64,000 nt of DNA. It comes from Mercurialis annua (Eukaryota; Streptophyta; Magnoliopsida; Malpighiales; Euphorbiaceae). Positions within the stretch are counted from its first letter, which is position 1. Each line of letters opens with the position of its first letter. Below, piece after piece: positions 36,289 through 50,365 of this stretch. Below the pieces are notes generated by a model. The model had not been told where the DNA came from. It saw only the letters and a list, made by a program, of their open reading frames with translations, and ran no database searches. The stretch covers positions 42,745,653 to 42,809,652 of the forward strand of contig NC_065572.1 in the NCBI RefSeq assembly GCF_937616625.2. The letters are read 5' to 3'. The translations under genes and the position numbers were made by a program.

Positions 36289-39200
36289 CGTTTACAAATG
36301 TTACGGAACAAAACCAAACGTCTCACCTTTTTAGTGATTTAAGCCAATTGTATACAATCGTTACGAAACAAAATCAAACGTTTCACCTTTTTAGCGATTT
36401 AAGCCATACGTTTACAAACGTTACGAAACAAAAGCAATCGTTTAAAACGTTACGAAACAAATCCAAACAATACCAAACATTTCCTTAATTTAGTGATTTA
36501 AGCCAAACGTTTGTAAACGTTACGAAACAAAACAAAACGTTTATAAACGTTACGAAACTAATCCAAACGTTACGCATTTTTTGTGATTGAAGCCAAACGT
36601 TTACAAAAGTTACGAAACAAATCCAAACGTTTCAATACTATTTCAAACGTTTAAAACGTTACGAAACAAATCCAACTGTTTCACATTTTTAGCGATTTAA
36701 GCCAAACGTTTACAAAGGATACGAAAAAAATCCAAGCGTTTATGCTTTTTAACGATTTCAGCCAAACGTTTAAAAACGTTACGTAACAAATCCAAACGTT
36801 TCGCCTTTTTAGAAATTTAAGCCAAAAGTTTACAAATGTTGCAAAACAAAACAAGACGTCTCCCTTTTTTTGCGATTTAAGCTAAACGTTTACATACATT
36901 ACGAAAAAAACCAGACGTTTAAAACGTTACAAAACAAATCCAAGCGTTTCTCCTTTTTAGCAATTTAAGCCAAACGTTTATTAACGTTGCAAAACAAATC
37001 CAAACCTTTCACGTTTTTAGCGATTGAAGCCAAATGTTTACAAATGTTACGAAACAAATCCAAACGTTTCACCTTTTTAGCAATTTAAGCCAAACGTTTA
37101 GAAACGTTACGAAAGAAATCCAAACGTTACAAAACAAAACTGAACGTTTACAAACGTTAAGAAACAAATCCAAGCGTTTCACCTTTTTAGCAATTTAAGC
37201 CAAACGTTTACAAACGTTACGAAATAAATCCAAACGTTTCACCTTTTTAGCAAACAAATCCAAATATTTCACCTTTTTAGCGATTTAAGCGAAACGTTTA
37301 GAAACGTTACGAAGCAAATCCAAACGTTTCACCTTTTTAGCAATTTAAGCCAAACGTTTACAAATGTTACAAATCAAATCCAAGCGTTTCACCATTTTAG
37401 CAAATTAAGCCAAACGTTTATAAACGTTACGAAACAATTCCAAGCGTTTCATCTTTTTAGCAATTTAAGCCAAACATTAACAAACGTTACAAAACAAATC
37501 CAAGCATTTCACCTTTTTAGTGATTTAACCCAAACGTTTACAAACGTAAGAAACAAATCTATACGTTTCACCTTTTTAGCGATTTAAGCCAATCCAACGG
37601 TTACAAACAAAATCCAAAATTTTCACCTTTTTAGAAATTTAAGCCAAACGTTTACCAACATTACGAAACAAATCCAAGTGTTTCACCTTTTTAGCAATTT
37701 AAGTCAAACGTTTACAAACGTTACGAAACAAATTCAAGCGTTTCACCTTTTTAGCCATTTAAGCCAAACATTTACAAACGTTACGAAACAAATTTAAACG
37801 TTTCCCCATTTTAGCAATTTAAGCCAAACGTTATAAACGTTACGAAACAAATCCAAAAATTTCACCTTTTTAGCGATTTAAGCCAAACGTTTACAAATGT
37901 TACGAAACAATTCCAAACGTTTCACCTATTTAGCGATTGAAGCCAAACGTTTACAAACATTACGAAACAAATCTAGACGTTTCCCATTTTTAGCAATTTA
38001 AGCCAAACGTTTACAATCGTTACAAAAAAAACCAAGCGTTTCACCTTTTTAGCAATTTAATACAAATGTTACAAAACAAATCCAGACGTTTCCACCTCTT
38101 TAGCAATTTAAACCAAACGTATACAAACGTTATGAAACAAATCAAAACGTTTCATCTTTTTAGCGATTTAAGCCAAAGGTTTACAAACGGTATGAAAAAA
38201 ATCCGAACATTTCACCTTTTGAACGATTTAAGTCAAACGTTTATAAACGCTACAAAACAAATCCAAACTATTCACCTTTTTAGTAATTTAAGCCAAACGT
38301 TTACAAACGTTACGAAACAAAACCAAGTTTTTCACCCTTTTTAGAGAATTAAGCCAAATGTTTAAGCCAAACATTTATAAATGGTACGAAACAAATCCAA
38401 ACGTTTCACCTTTTCAGCGATTTATGCCAAACGCTTACCTACGTTACGAAACAAAACCAAATGCTATACCATTTTAGCGATTTAAGCCAAATGTTTAAAA
38501 CGTTACGAAAAAAATCCAAACGTTTCACCTTTTTAGTGATTTAAGCCAAACATTTACAAACGATAAAAACAAATCCAAATGTTTCCCCTTTTTAGCGATT
38601 TAAGCCAAACGTGTACAAACGTTACAAAATAATTCCAAACTTTTTCACCTTTTGAGCGATTTAAGCCAAACATTTACAAACATTACGAAACAAATCCAAA
38701 TGTTTCACCTTTTCAACGATTTAAGCCAAAAGTTTACAAACGTTACGAAACAAATCATAACGTTTCACCGTTTTAGTGATTTAAGCCAATACAAAGGTTA
38801 CGGTACAAATCCAAAATTTTAACCTTTTTAGCAATTTAGGCCAAACGTTTAGAAACGTTACGTAACAAATCCAAGCGTTTCACCTTTTTTGCAATTTACG
38901 CCAAACGTTTACAAACGTTACGAAACAAATCCAAGCGTTTCACCTTTTTTGCAATATAAGCCAAACGTTTACAAACGTTACGGAAAAAAAACCAAACGTT
39001 TCACCTTTTTAACGATTTAAGCCAAATGTTTACAAACGTTACGAAACAATTCCAAACGTTTAAAACGTTACGAAACAAATCCAAACGTTTACAAATGTTA
39101 CGGAACAAAACCAAACGTCTCACCTTTTTAGTGATTTAAGCTAAGCGTATACAATCGTTACGAAACAAAATCAAACGTTTCACCTTTTTAGCGATTTAAG

Positions 39201-41560
39201 CCATACGTTTACAAACGTTACGAAACAAAAGCAATCATTTAAAACGTTACGAAACAAATCCAAACAATACCAAACATTTCCTTAATTTAGTGATTTAAGC
39301 CAAACGTTTGTAAACGTTACGAAACAAAACAAAACGTTTATAAACGTTACGAAACAAATCCAAACGTTACGCATTTTTTGTGATTGAAGCCAAACGTTTA
39401 CAAAAGTTACGAAACAAATCCAAACGTTTCAATACTATTTCAAACGTTTAAAACGTTACGAAACAAATCCAACTGTTTAACATTTTTAGCGATTTAAGCC
39501 AAACGTTTACAAAGGATACGAAAAAAATCCAAGCGTTTATGCTTTTTAACGATTTCCGCCAAACGTTTAAAAACGTTACGTAACAAATCCAAACGTTTCG
39601 CCTTTTTAGAAATTTAAGCCAAAAGTTTACAAATGTTGCAAAACAAAACAAGACGTCTTCCTTTTTTTGCGATTTAAGCCAAACGTTTACATACATTACG
39701 AAAAAAAACCAGACGTTTAAAACGTTACAAAACAAATCCAAGCGTTTCTCCTTTTTAGCAATTTAAGCCAAACGTTTATTAACGTTGTAAAACAAATCCA
39801 AACCTTTCACGTTTTTAGCGATTGAAGCCAAATGTTTACAAATGTTACGAAACAAATCCAAACGTTTCACCTTTTTAGCAATTTAAGCCAAACGTTTAGA
39901 AACGTTACGAAAGAAATCCAAACGATACAAAACAAAACTGAACGTTTATAAACATTAAGAAACAAATCCAAGCGTTTCACCTTTTTAGCAATTTAAGCCA
40001 AACGTTTACAAACGTTACGAAATAAATCCAAACGTTTCACCTTTTTAGCAAACAAATCCAAATATTTCACCTTTTTAGCGATTTAAGCGAAACGTTTAGA
40101 AACGTTACGAAGCAAATCCAAACGTTTCACCTTTTTAGCAATTTAAGCCAAACGTTTACAAATGTTACAAATCAAATCCAAGCGTTTCACCATTTTAGCA
40201 AATTAAGCCAAACGTTTATAAACGTTACGAAACAATTCCAAGCGTTTCATCTTTTTAGCAATTTAAGCCAAACATTAACAAACGTTACAAAACAAATCCA
40301 AGCATTTCACCTTTTTAGTGATTTAACCCAAACGTTTACAAACGTAAGAAACAAATCTATACGTTTCACCTTTTTAGCGATTTAAGCCAATCCAACGGTT
40401 ACAAACAAAATCCAAAATTTTCACCTTTTTTGAAATTTAAGCCAAACGTTTACCAACGTTACGAAACAAATCCAAGTGTTTCACCTTTTTAGCAATTTAA
40501 GTCAAACGTTTACAAACGTTACGAAACAAATTCAAGCGTTTCACCTTTTTAGCCATTTAAGCCAAACATTTACAAACGTTACGAAACAAATTTAAACGTT
40601 TCCCCATTTTAGCAATTTAAGCCAAACGTTATAAACGTTACGAAACAAATCCAAAAATTTCACCTTTTTAGCGATTTAAGCCAAACGTTTACAAATGTTA
40701 CGAAACAATTCCAAACGTTTCAACTATTTAGCGATTGAAGCCAAACGTTTACAAACATTACGAAACAAATCTAGACGTTTCCCATTTTTAGCAATTTAAG
40801 CCAAACGTTTACAATCGTTACAAAACAAAACCAAGCGTTTCACCTTTTTAGCAATTTAATACAAACGTTTACAAATGTTACAAAACAAATCCAGGCGTTT
40901 CCACCTCTTTAGCAATTTAAACCAAACGTATACAAACGTTATGAAACAAATCCAAACGTTTCATCTTTTTAGCGATTTAAGCCAAAGGTTTACAAACGGT
41001 ATGAAAAAAATCCGAACATTTCACCTTTTGAACGATTTAAGTCAAACGTATATAAACGCTACAAAACAAATCCAAACTATTCACCTTTTTAGTAATTTAA
41101 GCCAAACGTTTACAAACGTTACGAAACAAAACCATGTTTTTCACCCTTTTTAGAGATTTAAGCCAAATGTTTAAGCCAAACATTTATAAATGGTACGAAA
41201 CAAATCCAAACGTTTCACCTTTTCAGCGATTTATGCCAAACGCTTACCTACGTTACGAAACAAAACCAAATGCTATACCATTTTAGCGATTTAAGCCAAA
41301 TGTTTAAAACGTTACGAAAAAAATCCAAACGTTTCACCTTTTTAGTGATTTAAGCCAAACATTTACAAACGATAAAAACAAATCCAAATGTTTCCCCTTT
41401 TTAGCGATTTAAGCCAAATGTTTACAAACGTTACGAAATAATTCCAAACTTTTTCACCTTTTGAGCGATTTAAGCCAAACATTTACAAACATTACGAAAC
41501 AAATCCAAATGTTTCACCTTTTCAACGATTTAAGCCAAAAGTTTACAAACGTTATGAAAC
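35954..41560 (+). repeat. Tandem duplication of a 2.8-kb satellite block
   Basis: Copy 1 is about 35954-38750 and copy 2 about 38751-41560, offset 2797 bp at the left and 2809 bp at the right because copy 2 has 12 extra bases near 40862. Its left end lies inside the third 3554-bp copy, so this duplication is younger than, or contemporary with, the triplication. The copies differ by scattered single bases. The right boundary is approximate. Confidence 0.82.
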
Positions 41561-42084
41561 AAATCCAAACGTTTCACCTTTTTAGCGATATAAGCCAAAT
41601 GTTTCCAAACATTACGAAACAAAACCAAACGTTTAAAACGTTACGAAACAAATCCAAACGTTTCACATTTTTAGCGATTTAAGCCAAACGTTTACAAACA
41701 TTACGAAAGAAAACCAATCGTTTCATCTTTTTAGAAATTTAAGCCAAACAATTACAAACGTTATGAAACAAATCCAAACGTTTAACCTTTTTAGCGATTT
41801 AAGCCAAACATTTACAAACATTACGAAACAAATCCAAATGTTTCACCTTTTTAGAGATTTAAGCCAAACGTCTAAAAACGGTACAAAACAAATCTAAACG
41901 TTTCACCTTTAAAGCTATTTATGCCAAACGCTTACCTACGTTACGAAATAAAACCAAATGTTTTCCCAATTTAGCGATTTAAGCCAAATGTTTAAAACAT
42001 TACGAAACAAATCCAAACGTTTCGCCTTTTTAGCAATTTAAACCAAACGTTTACAAACGTTATGAAACAAATCCAAACGTTTTG

Positions 42085-45000
42085 CCTTTTTAAAGATTTA
42101 AGCCAAACATATACCGACATTACGAAACAAAACCAAACGTTTAAAATGTTACAAAACAAATCCAAACATTTCACATTTTTAGCGATTTAAGCCAAACCTT
42201 TACAAACGTTACGAAACAAAACCAAGTATTTCACCTTTTTAGTAATTTAAGCCAAACGTTTACAAACATTACAAAACAAATTCAAGCGTTTCAACTCTTT
42301 AGCAATTTAAGCCAGATGTTTACAAACGTTACGAAACAAATCCAAACGTTTCCACTTTTTTTGCGATTTAAGACAAATGTTTATAAACGCTATGAAACAA
42401 ATCCAAACGTTGCACCTTTTTAGAAATTTGAGTCAAATGTTTATAAAAGTTTCGAAAAAAATCCAAGTGTTTCTCCTTTTAAGCAATTTAAGTCAAACGT
42501 ATACAAACGTTACGAAACAAATCAAAGCGTTTCACCTTTTTAGCAATTTAAGCCAAACGTTTATAAAGATTACGAAGAAAATCCAAACGTTTCCCCTTTT
42601 TAGTGATTTAAGCCAAACGTTTACAAACGATACGAAACGAATCCAAACGTTTAGCCTTTTTAGCGATTTAAGCAACACGTTTACAAACGTTACGAAACGA
42701 ATCCAAACGTTTCACCTTTTCAGCGATTTAAGCCAAACATTTACAAACATTAGGAAACAAATCCAAACGTTTCACCTTTTTAGCGATTTAAGCCAAACGT
42801 TTACAAACGTTTCGAAATAAAACCAAACGTTTAAAACGTTATGAAACAAATCCAAACGTTTCACATTTTTAGCAATTTAAACCAAACGTTTACAAACATT
42901 ACGAAACAAAACCAATCGTTTCATCTTTTTAGCAATTTAGGCCAAACATTTACAAACGTTATGAAACAAATCCAAACGTTTCACCTTTTTAGCGAATTGA
43001 GCCAAACATTTACAAACTTTACAAAATAAATCCAAACGTTTCACCTTTTTAGCGATTTAAGCCAAAAGTTTATAAGCGATACGAAACAAATCCAAACATT
43101 TCACCTTTTGAGCGATTTAAGCCAAACGTTTATATACGTTACGAAACAAATCCACACGTTTCGCCTTTTTAGCAATTTAAGCCAAACGTTTACAAACGAT
43201 ACGAAACAAATCCAAACTTTTCCCCTTTTTAGCGATTTAAGCCAAACGTTTACAAACGTTACGAATCAAATCCAAACGTTTCACCTTTTTAGTGATTTAA
43301 GCCAAATGTTTATAAACGGTACGAAACAAATCAAAACGTTTCACCTTTTTGGCGATTTAAGCCAAACATTTACAAACGTTACGAAACAATTCCAAACGTT
43401 TAACCTTTTTAGCAATTCAAGCAAAATGTTTGCAAACGTTTCCCATTTTTAAAAAATTAAGCCAAACGTTTATAAACGGTATGAAACAAATCCAAACGTT
43501 TTTAGCGATTTAAGCCACACCTTTTACAAACGTTTCGAAACAATTCTAAACGTTTCACTTTTTTAGCAATTTAAGCCAAACGTAAACAAACGTTACGGAA
43601 CAAAACCAAACGTTTCACCTTTTTAGCAATTTAAGCAAAACGTTTACAAACATTACGAAACAAATCCAAGCGTTTCACGTTTTTAGTAATTTAGGCCAAA
43701 CGTTTACAAACGTTACGAAACAAATCCAAACGTTTCACCTTTTTAGCGATTTAGGCCAAACTTTTACAAACGTTACGAAACAAATCCAAACCTTTCACCT
43801 TTTTGGCGATTTAACCTAAATGTTTGCAAACGTTACGAAACAAATCCAAACGTTTCCCCATTTTAGCAATTTAAGCAAAATGTTTACAAACGTTACGAAA
43901 CAAATCCAAGCGATTCACCTTTTTAGCAATTTAAGCCAAAGGTTTACAAACGTTACGAAACAAATCCAACAGTTTAACATTTTTTGCGATTTAAGCCAAA
44001 CGTTTACAAACGTTACGAAAGAAATCCAAACGTTTCAAATTTTTAGCGATTTAAGCCAAACGTTTACAAACGTTACGAAACAATTCCAAAGGTTTCCCAT
44101 TTTTATCGATTTAGACAAAGCCTTTACAAACGTTACGAAATAAAACCAAAGGTTTACAAATGTTACGAAACAAATCCAAATGTTTCTCCTTTTTAGCAAT
44201 TTAAGCCAAATGTTTATAAACGTTACGAAACAATTCCAAACGTTTCACCTTTTTAAAGATTTAAGCCAAACATATACCGACATTACGAAACAAAACCAAA
44301 CGTTTAAAATGTTACAAAACAAATCCAAACATTTCACATTTTTAGCGATTTAAGCCAAACCTTTACAAACGTTACGAAACAAAACCAAGTATTTCACCTT
44401 TTTAGTAATTTAAGCCAAACGTTTACAAACATTACAAAACAAATTCAAGCGTTTCAACTCTTTAGCAATTTAAGCCAGATGTTTACAAACGTTACGAAAC
44501 AAATCCAAACGTTTCCACTTTTTTTGCGATTTAAGACAAATGTTTATAAACGCTATGAAACAAATCCAAACGTTGCACCTTTTTAGAAATTTGAGTCAAA
44601 TGTTTATAAAAGTTTCGAAAAAAATCCAAGTGTTTCTCCTTTTAAGCAATTTAAGTCAAACGTATACAAACGTTACGAAACAAATCAAAGCGTTTCACCT
44701 TTTTAGCAATTTAAGCCAAACGTTTATAAAGATTACGAAGAAAATCCAAACGTTTCCCCTTTTTAGTGATTTAAGCCAAACGTTTACAAACGATACGAAA
44801 CGAATCCAAACGTTTAGCCTTTTTAGCGATTTAAGCAACACGTTTACAAACGTTACGAAACGAATCCAAACGTTTCACCTTTTCAGCGATTTAAGCCAAA
44901 CATTTACAAACATTAGGAAACAAATCCAAACGTTTCACCTTTTTAGCGATTTAAGCCAAACGTTTACAAACGTTTCGAAATAAAACCAAACGTTTAAAAC

Positions 45001-46410
45001 GTTATGAAACAAATCCAAACGTTTCACATTTTTAGCAATTTAAACCAAACGTTTACAAACATTACGAAACAAAACCAATCGTTTCATCTTTTTAGCAATT
45101 TAGGCCAAACATTTACAAACGTTATGAAACAAATCCAAACGTTTCACCTTTTTAGCGAATTGAGCCAAACATTTACAAACTTTACAAAATAAATCCAAAC
45201 GTTTCACCTTTTTAGCGATTTAAGCCAAAAGTTTATAAGCGATACGAAACAAATCCAAACATTTCACCTTTTGAGCGATTTAAGCCAAACGTTTATATAC
45301 GTTACGAAACAAATCCACACGTTTCGCCTTTTTAGCAATTTAAGCCAAACGTTTACAAACGATACGAAACAAATCCAAACTTTTCCCCTTTTTAGCGATT
45401 TAAGCCAAACGTTTACAAACGTTACGAATCAAATCCAAACGTTTCACCTTTTTAGTGATTTAAGCCAAATGTTTATAAACGGTACGAAACAAATCAAAAC
45501 GTTTCACCTTTTTGGCGATTTAAGCCAAACATTTACAAACGTTACGAAACAATTCCAAACGTTTAACCTTTTTAGCAATTCAAGCAAAATGTTTGCAAAC
45601 GTTTCCCATTTTTAAAAAATTAAGCCAAACGTTTATAAACGGTATGAAACAAATCCAAACGTTTTTAGCGATTTAAGCCACACCTTTTACAAACGTTTCG
45701 AAACAATTCTAAACGTTTCACTTTTTTAGCAATTTAAGCCAAACGTAAACAAACGTTACGGAACAAAACCAAACGTTTCACCTTTTTAGCAATTTAAGCA
45801 AAACGTTTACAAACATTACGAAACAAATCCAAGCGTTTCACGTTTTTAGTAATTTAGGCCAAACGTTTACAAACGTTACGAAACAAATCCAAACGTTTCA
45901 CCTTTTTAGCGATTTAGGCCAAACTTTTACAAACGTTACGAAACAAATCCAAACCTTTCACCTTTTTGGCGATTTAACCTAAATGTTTGCAAACGTTACG
46001 AAACAAATCCAAACGTTTCCCCATTTTAGCAATTTAAGCAAAATGTTTACAAACGTTACGAAACAAATCCAAGCGATTCACCTTTTTAGCAATTTAAGCC
46101 AAAGGTTTACAAACGTTACGAAACAAATCCAACAGTTTAACATTTTTTGCGATTTAAGCCAAACGTTTACAAACGTTACGAAAGAAATCCAAACGTTTCA
46201 AATTTTTAGCGATTTAAGCCAAACGTTTACAAACGTTACGAAACAATTCCAAAGGTTTCCCATTTTTATCGATTTAGACAAAGCCTTTACAAACGTTACG
46301 AAATAAAACCAAAGGTTTACAAATGTTACGAAACAAATCCAAATGTTTCTCCTTTTTAGCAATTTAAGCCAAATGTTTATAAACGTTACGAAACAATTCC
46401 AAACGTTTCA
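42085..46410 (+). repeat. Tandem duplication of a 2163-bp satellite block
   Basis: Copy 1 is 42085-44247 and copy 2 is 44248-46410. The junction is at the CCTTTTTAAAGATTTAAGCC unit, unusual in having AAAG. I saw no difference between the copies where I compared them, and all open frames inside are identical, so the event is extremely recent or an assembly duplication. Confidence 0.88.
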
Positions 46411-48434
46411 CCTTTTTAGCAATTTAAGCCAAACGTTTACAAACGTTACGAAACAAATCCAAACTTTTGACCTTTTTAGCAATTTAAGCCAAACGTTTAC
46501 AAACGTTACAAAACAAATCCAAACGTTTCGCGTTTTTAGCGATTTAAGCCAAACATTTATAAACGTTACGAAACAAATCCAAACATTTAAAAACAAAACC
46601 AAACGTTTGGCTAAAAAGGTGAAACGTTACGAAACAAATCCAAGCGTTTCACCTTTTTAGCAATTTAAGCGAAAAGTTAACAAATGTTACGAAACAAAAC
46701 CAAACGTTTCACCTTTTAAGCGATGTAAGCCAAACGTTTATGAACGTTCCGAAAAAAATCCAAACGTTTCCTCTTTTTAGCGATTTAAGCCAAACGTTTA
46801 CAAACGTTACGAAACAAATCCAAACGTTTCCCGTTTTTAGCGATTTAAACGTTAAACGATACGAAACAAATCCAAACGTTTCCCCATTATTAGCAATTTA
46901 AGTCAAATGTTTACGAACGATACGAAAAAAATCCAAATGTTTCTCCTTTTTAGCAATTTAAGCCAAACGTATACAAACGTTACGAAACAAATCAGAGCGT
47001 TTAACCTTTTTAGAAATTTAAGCCAAAAACTTACAAAGGTTACGAAAAAAATCCAAACATTTCTCATTTTTAGTGATTTAAGCCAAACGTTTACAAATGA
47101 TACGAAACAAATCCAAACGTTTCACCGTTTTAGTGATTTCAGCCAAACGTTTACAAACGTTACGAAACAAATCCAAACGTTTCACCTTTTGAGCGATTTA
47201 AGCCAAACGTCTACAAACGTTACGAAATAAATCCAAATGATTCACCTTTTCAGCGATTTAAGCAAAACGTTTACAAACGTTACGAAACAAATCTAAACGT
47301 TTCACCTTTTTAGCGATGTAAGACAAACGTTTACAAACGTTACGAAACAAAACCAAACGTTTAAAACCTTACGAAACAAATTAAAACGTTTCACATTTTT
47401 AGCTATTTAAGCGAAACGTTTACAAACATTATGAAACAAAACCAATCGTTTCTTCTTTTTAGCAATTGAAGCCAAACGTTTCCAAACGTTACGAAATAAA
47501 TAAAAACGTTTCACCTTTTTAGCGATTTAATCCAGACGTTTATGAACGGTACGAAATAAATCCAAATGTTTCTCATTTTGAGCGATTTAAGCCGAACGTT
47601 TATAAACGTTACGAAACAAATCCAAACGTTTCACTTTTTTACCAATTTAAGCCAAACGTTTACAAACGTTACGAAACAAATCCAAACGTTTCCCCTTTTT
47701 AGCAATTTAAGCCAAATATTTACAAACGTTACGAAACAAATCCAAACGTTTCACCTTTTTAGCGATTTAAGCTAAACATTTATAAACGGTACGAAAGAAA
47801 TCCAAACGTTTCGCCTTTTGAGCGATTTAAGCCAAACGTTTTGTCACGACCCATTTTCATGAATCGCGACCGGCGCTAGGGTATGGGTAATGTAGTACCA
47901 AAACCCGTAGCTAGCCTTTCAATTAACATACAAACACATAAACCTGCAGAAAACCAATGCTCGGGGGCAACCGAGACTTCAGCCTAAACCTAGCAGTTAT
48001 AATATTCAGCGATTAAAATAACATGCTTTCCAATAATAGTATTAATTCGGTTTAACATAAATAATTCTGAATAATAATATAACATGCCAAAGCAATAATA
48101 ATCCAGTCGGACCAATCCGACAACAACTAAAATAAAATAAAGACGTCTAGTCAACTACTGCGGTCTAAGAATGAAATAGTTAATAGTTCTACTAAAATAA
48201 ATGGAACCTCCGAAGAAAAAGTAAATGCAGAGATCATCAGACTCTCTCACATCATACCCTGGGAAAAATTGGGAAAACAACGGGGTCAGATATACTAAGA
48301 TGAGTTTATACCACTATTTACATTTATTAAGTGGAAAACCTTTAAAACCGTTTAAAACATTTAATAATGATATTACGAATAATAGTTGGAACCCTAATCC
48401 ACAATTAAAAATAATAAACATAATCCAATAGGTC

Positions 48435-48554
48435 TGGTCCCGAGAGCTGAGCTACACCGAGTTACCACTGACCACACTTATACCAGAGTCCCGAGAGCTG
48501 AGCTACACCAAGTTACTCTACCTGGTCCCGAGAGCTATGCTCACACCGAGTTAC
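48435..48554 (-). repeat. LTR triple tandem repeat, element 2
   Basis: Three copies of a GTCCCGAGAGCT...GAGTTAC unit, the minus-strand counterpart of 3607-3727. The middle copy has CAAGTTAC for CGAGTTAC. The block is kept although neighbouring LTR sequence has drifted. Confidence 0.8.
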
Positions 48555-50252
48555 CACACTTCCATATATAACTTACCCAGATCAATACCGGTGCGCACGC
48601 AGTCCTAATGATGCCCATTAGGTAGCATGTTCCAACTAGAAGCCATAATATAAAAACAGTTCGAAATATACGTACAATATATGTATTTAATATTAAAATA
48701 ACAATTTACTTAATAAAGCGGTAAATAGTAAGTACAAACTCACTGCTTGTTATTCCACGTGAAAACCGGCAAGAAACTAATCCTGGTTCGCCTCTGGAGC
48801 ACGAACAATAGACGGGTCTAGACAAATAAAATAATTATTAAAAACAGACCCTAACTGTAGAAAGTACTAGACACCACATAGGATTAGCACCAATTAACAC
48901 GTCGGAATTAAATAATCCAAAGCAACACAAAAATACCCAAAATGTAATAAAGTCCAATTAATATAAGTCTATTAAGTTCTCGCTTAAAATCCAATTTATA
49001 AATATTATTTAATAATCTTTAAATAATAATTAATTTTCCAAATAGTGGGTTAGCCGAGTTACCAATAACTACCAAGCTAACCACACTTGTCGGGTGACCC
49101 AAGTCTAACCCGACTCAAAACGTTTATCAAATATAAACCCGAGTTTATATTTTTAATTTAATTTCATAAAATAATAAATCATTTTAAAAGCAGATGTCAA
49201 TAACTTCAATTCCAAGTAACCCAAGTTACAACCCAAAAACTTAATTAAATAAATCTTATACAAGTTTAGGGACTAAACTGTACGTTAGCCAATTAGGGAT
49301 TTAACTGTACTTTTGCCAATTAGGGACTAAATTGTACTTTCGCCAATTTGATATCCAAAATCAATTTAATTTCTTTTGTCTATAATTAAAACAAAATATG
49401 ACGTTATTAATCAAAAACTTAATTAAATAAGTTTTAAAAACTCGTTTAGGGACTAAATTGTAATTTAGACAACTTTTGACAAAACGACATTTGAAGACAA
49501 ATATAATTACCCGAGTAATTATATTAACTTAATTTATAAATAATTATCGTTAACAACTTATTAATTATAAATCAAAACGAAATCCAATTCATTGGGTATG
49601 ATTAACATAAGAGATTAATTTGATTTAAACAAAATAAATGGATGAGTTCAGTAGCCAATTAACCATCTTCACCAAAACTAAAACTCAAAGAACTCCCGCC
49701 TAAGCCATGAAGATCAGGCATGATTATCAAATCCGAAAACAAAATTCCAAACTCAAAAACCTAGCAATCTATAACCTAAGCATTCAACCAACATCAAGAT
49801 TAAGCCTCAACTAGAATCCATAACAGCTAAAACCATCAAACATAACATCAAATTTAATTTAAAGTATCAGTACAACTAATCATGCGAGAACGACGTTCGG
49901 AAGTTTTGGAAACGTTAAAATCAGTTCATTGAAGCTTGAACAATCATCAGTACAAGAGTCTCATAACCATCCAAACAACAAAATATTGGCCAAAAGAAAA
50001 GAAATCATCGGCAGTAGCAATGAAGGAGAATAGCTCATATGAACAACCAAAAATGACAAACCGAACGGCGAATAGAACGAGATCGATAGCGTACCGTTCA
50101 ACAAAAATGAGGTGGGGGATCGAAGGTATGTGAGTCTAGAACGTCTGAGATCAAACGGTTTTGATTTCGATCTAGAAACGAATGAGAACGATCAAAATTA
50201 CGTAATGCCGTTCAAAACCGAAAACTGAAATCAATGGAGTTATGAACACTTA

Positions 50253-50253
50253 C
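50253..50253 (-). other. Conserved splice donor in LTR, element 2
   Basis: CCCG/GTAAGTG read on the minus strand, at the position matching 1935 in element 1. No ATG lies between the presumed start site and this donor. Confidence 0.5.
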
Positions 50254-50365
50254 CGGGATAGCCACTTTGAATGATGATTTCAACAGCGTTTCTTAACGAA
50301 AATGAATGTTAAAGGTGGCTAGGGTTTGCTTGTAGTGAGGAGAATAGATTAGGTTTAAAAGTTTT

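Larger units (their letters stand above)
12566..47841 (+). repeat. 60-bp satellite array, main block
   Basis: About 35 kb and nearly 590 monomers of the same 60-bp satellite, head to tail without any other insertion. Most sites that differ between monomers are CG in one copy and TG or CA in another (ACGTTT/ATGTTT/ACATTT; GCGATT/GCAATT/GTGATT). A shortened monomer in which one AAACGTTT runs straight into TAAAACGTTACG recurs through the array. Whole blocks are duplicated at several scales (separate entries). No gene, RNA or regulatory feature could be supported inside it. Open frames up to 183 codons occur on the plus strand and shorter ones on the minus strand; all are the monomer read in 20-codon steps. 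Confidence 0.97.

Noticed and set aside
12566..47841. CRISPR-like repeat array
   Set aside because: There are no unique spacers between repeats; the units are contiguous and the context is a plant genome.
12566..47841. Calling the array centromeric
   Set aside because: Array size and chromovirus insertions are compatible with it, but the elements are Tekay-type, not the centromeric CRM type, and there is no CENH3 evidence in sequence.
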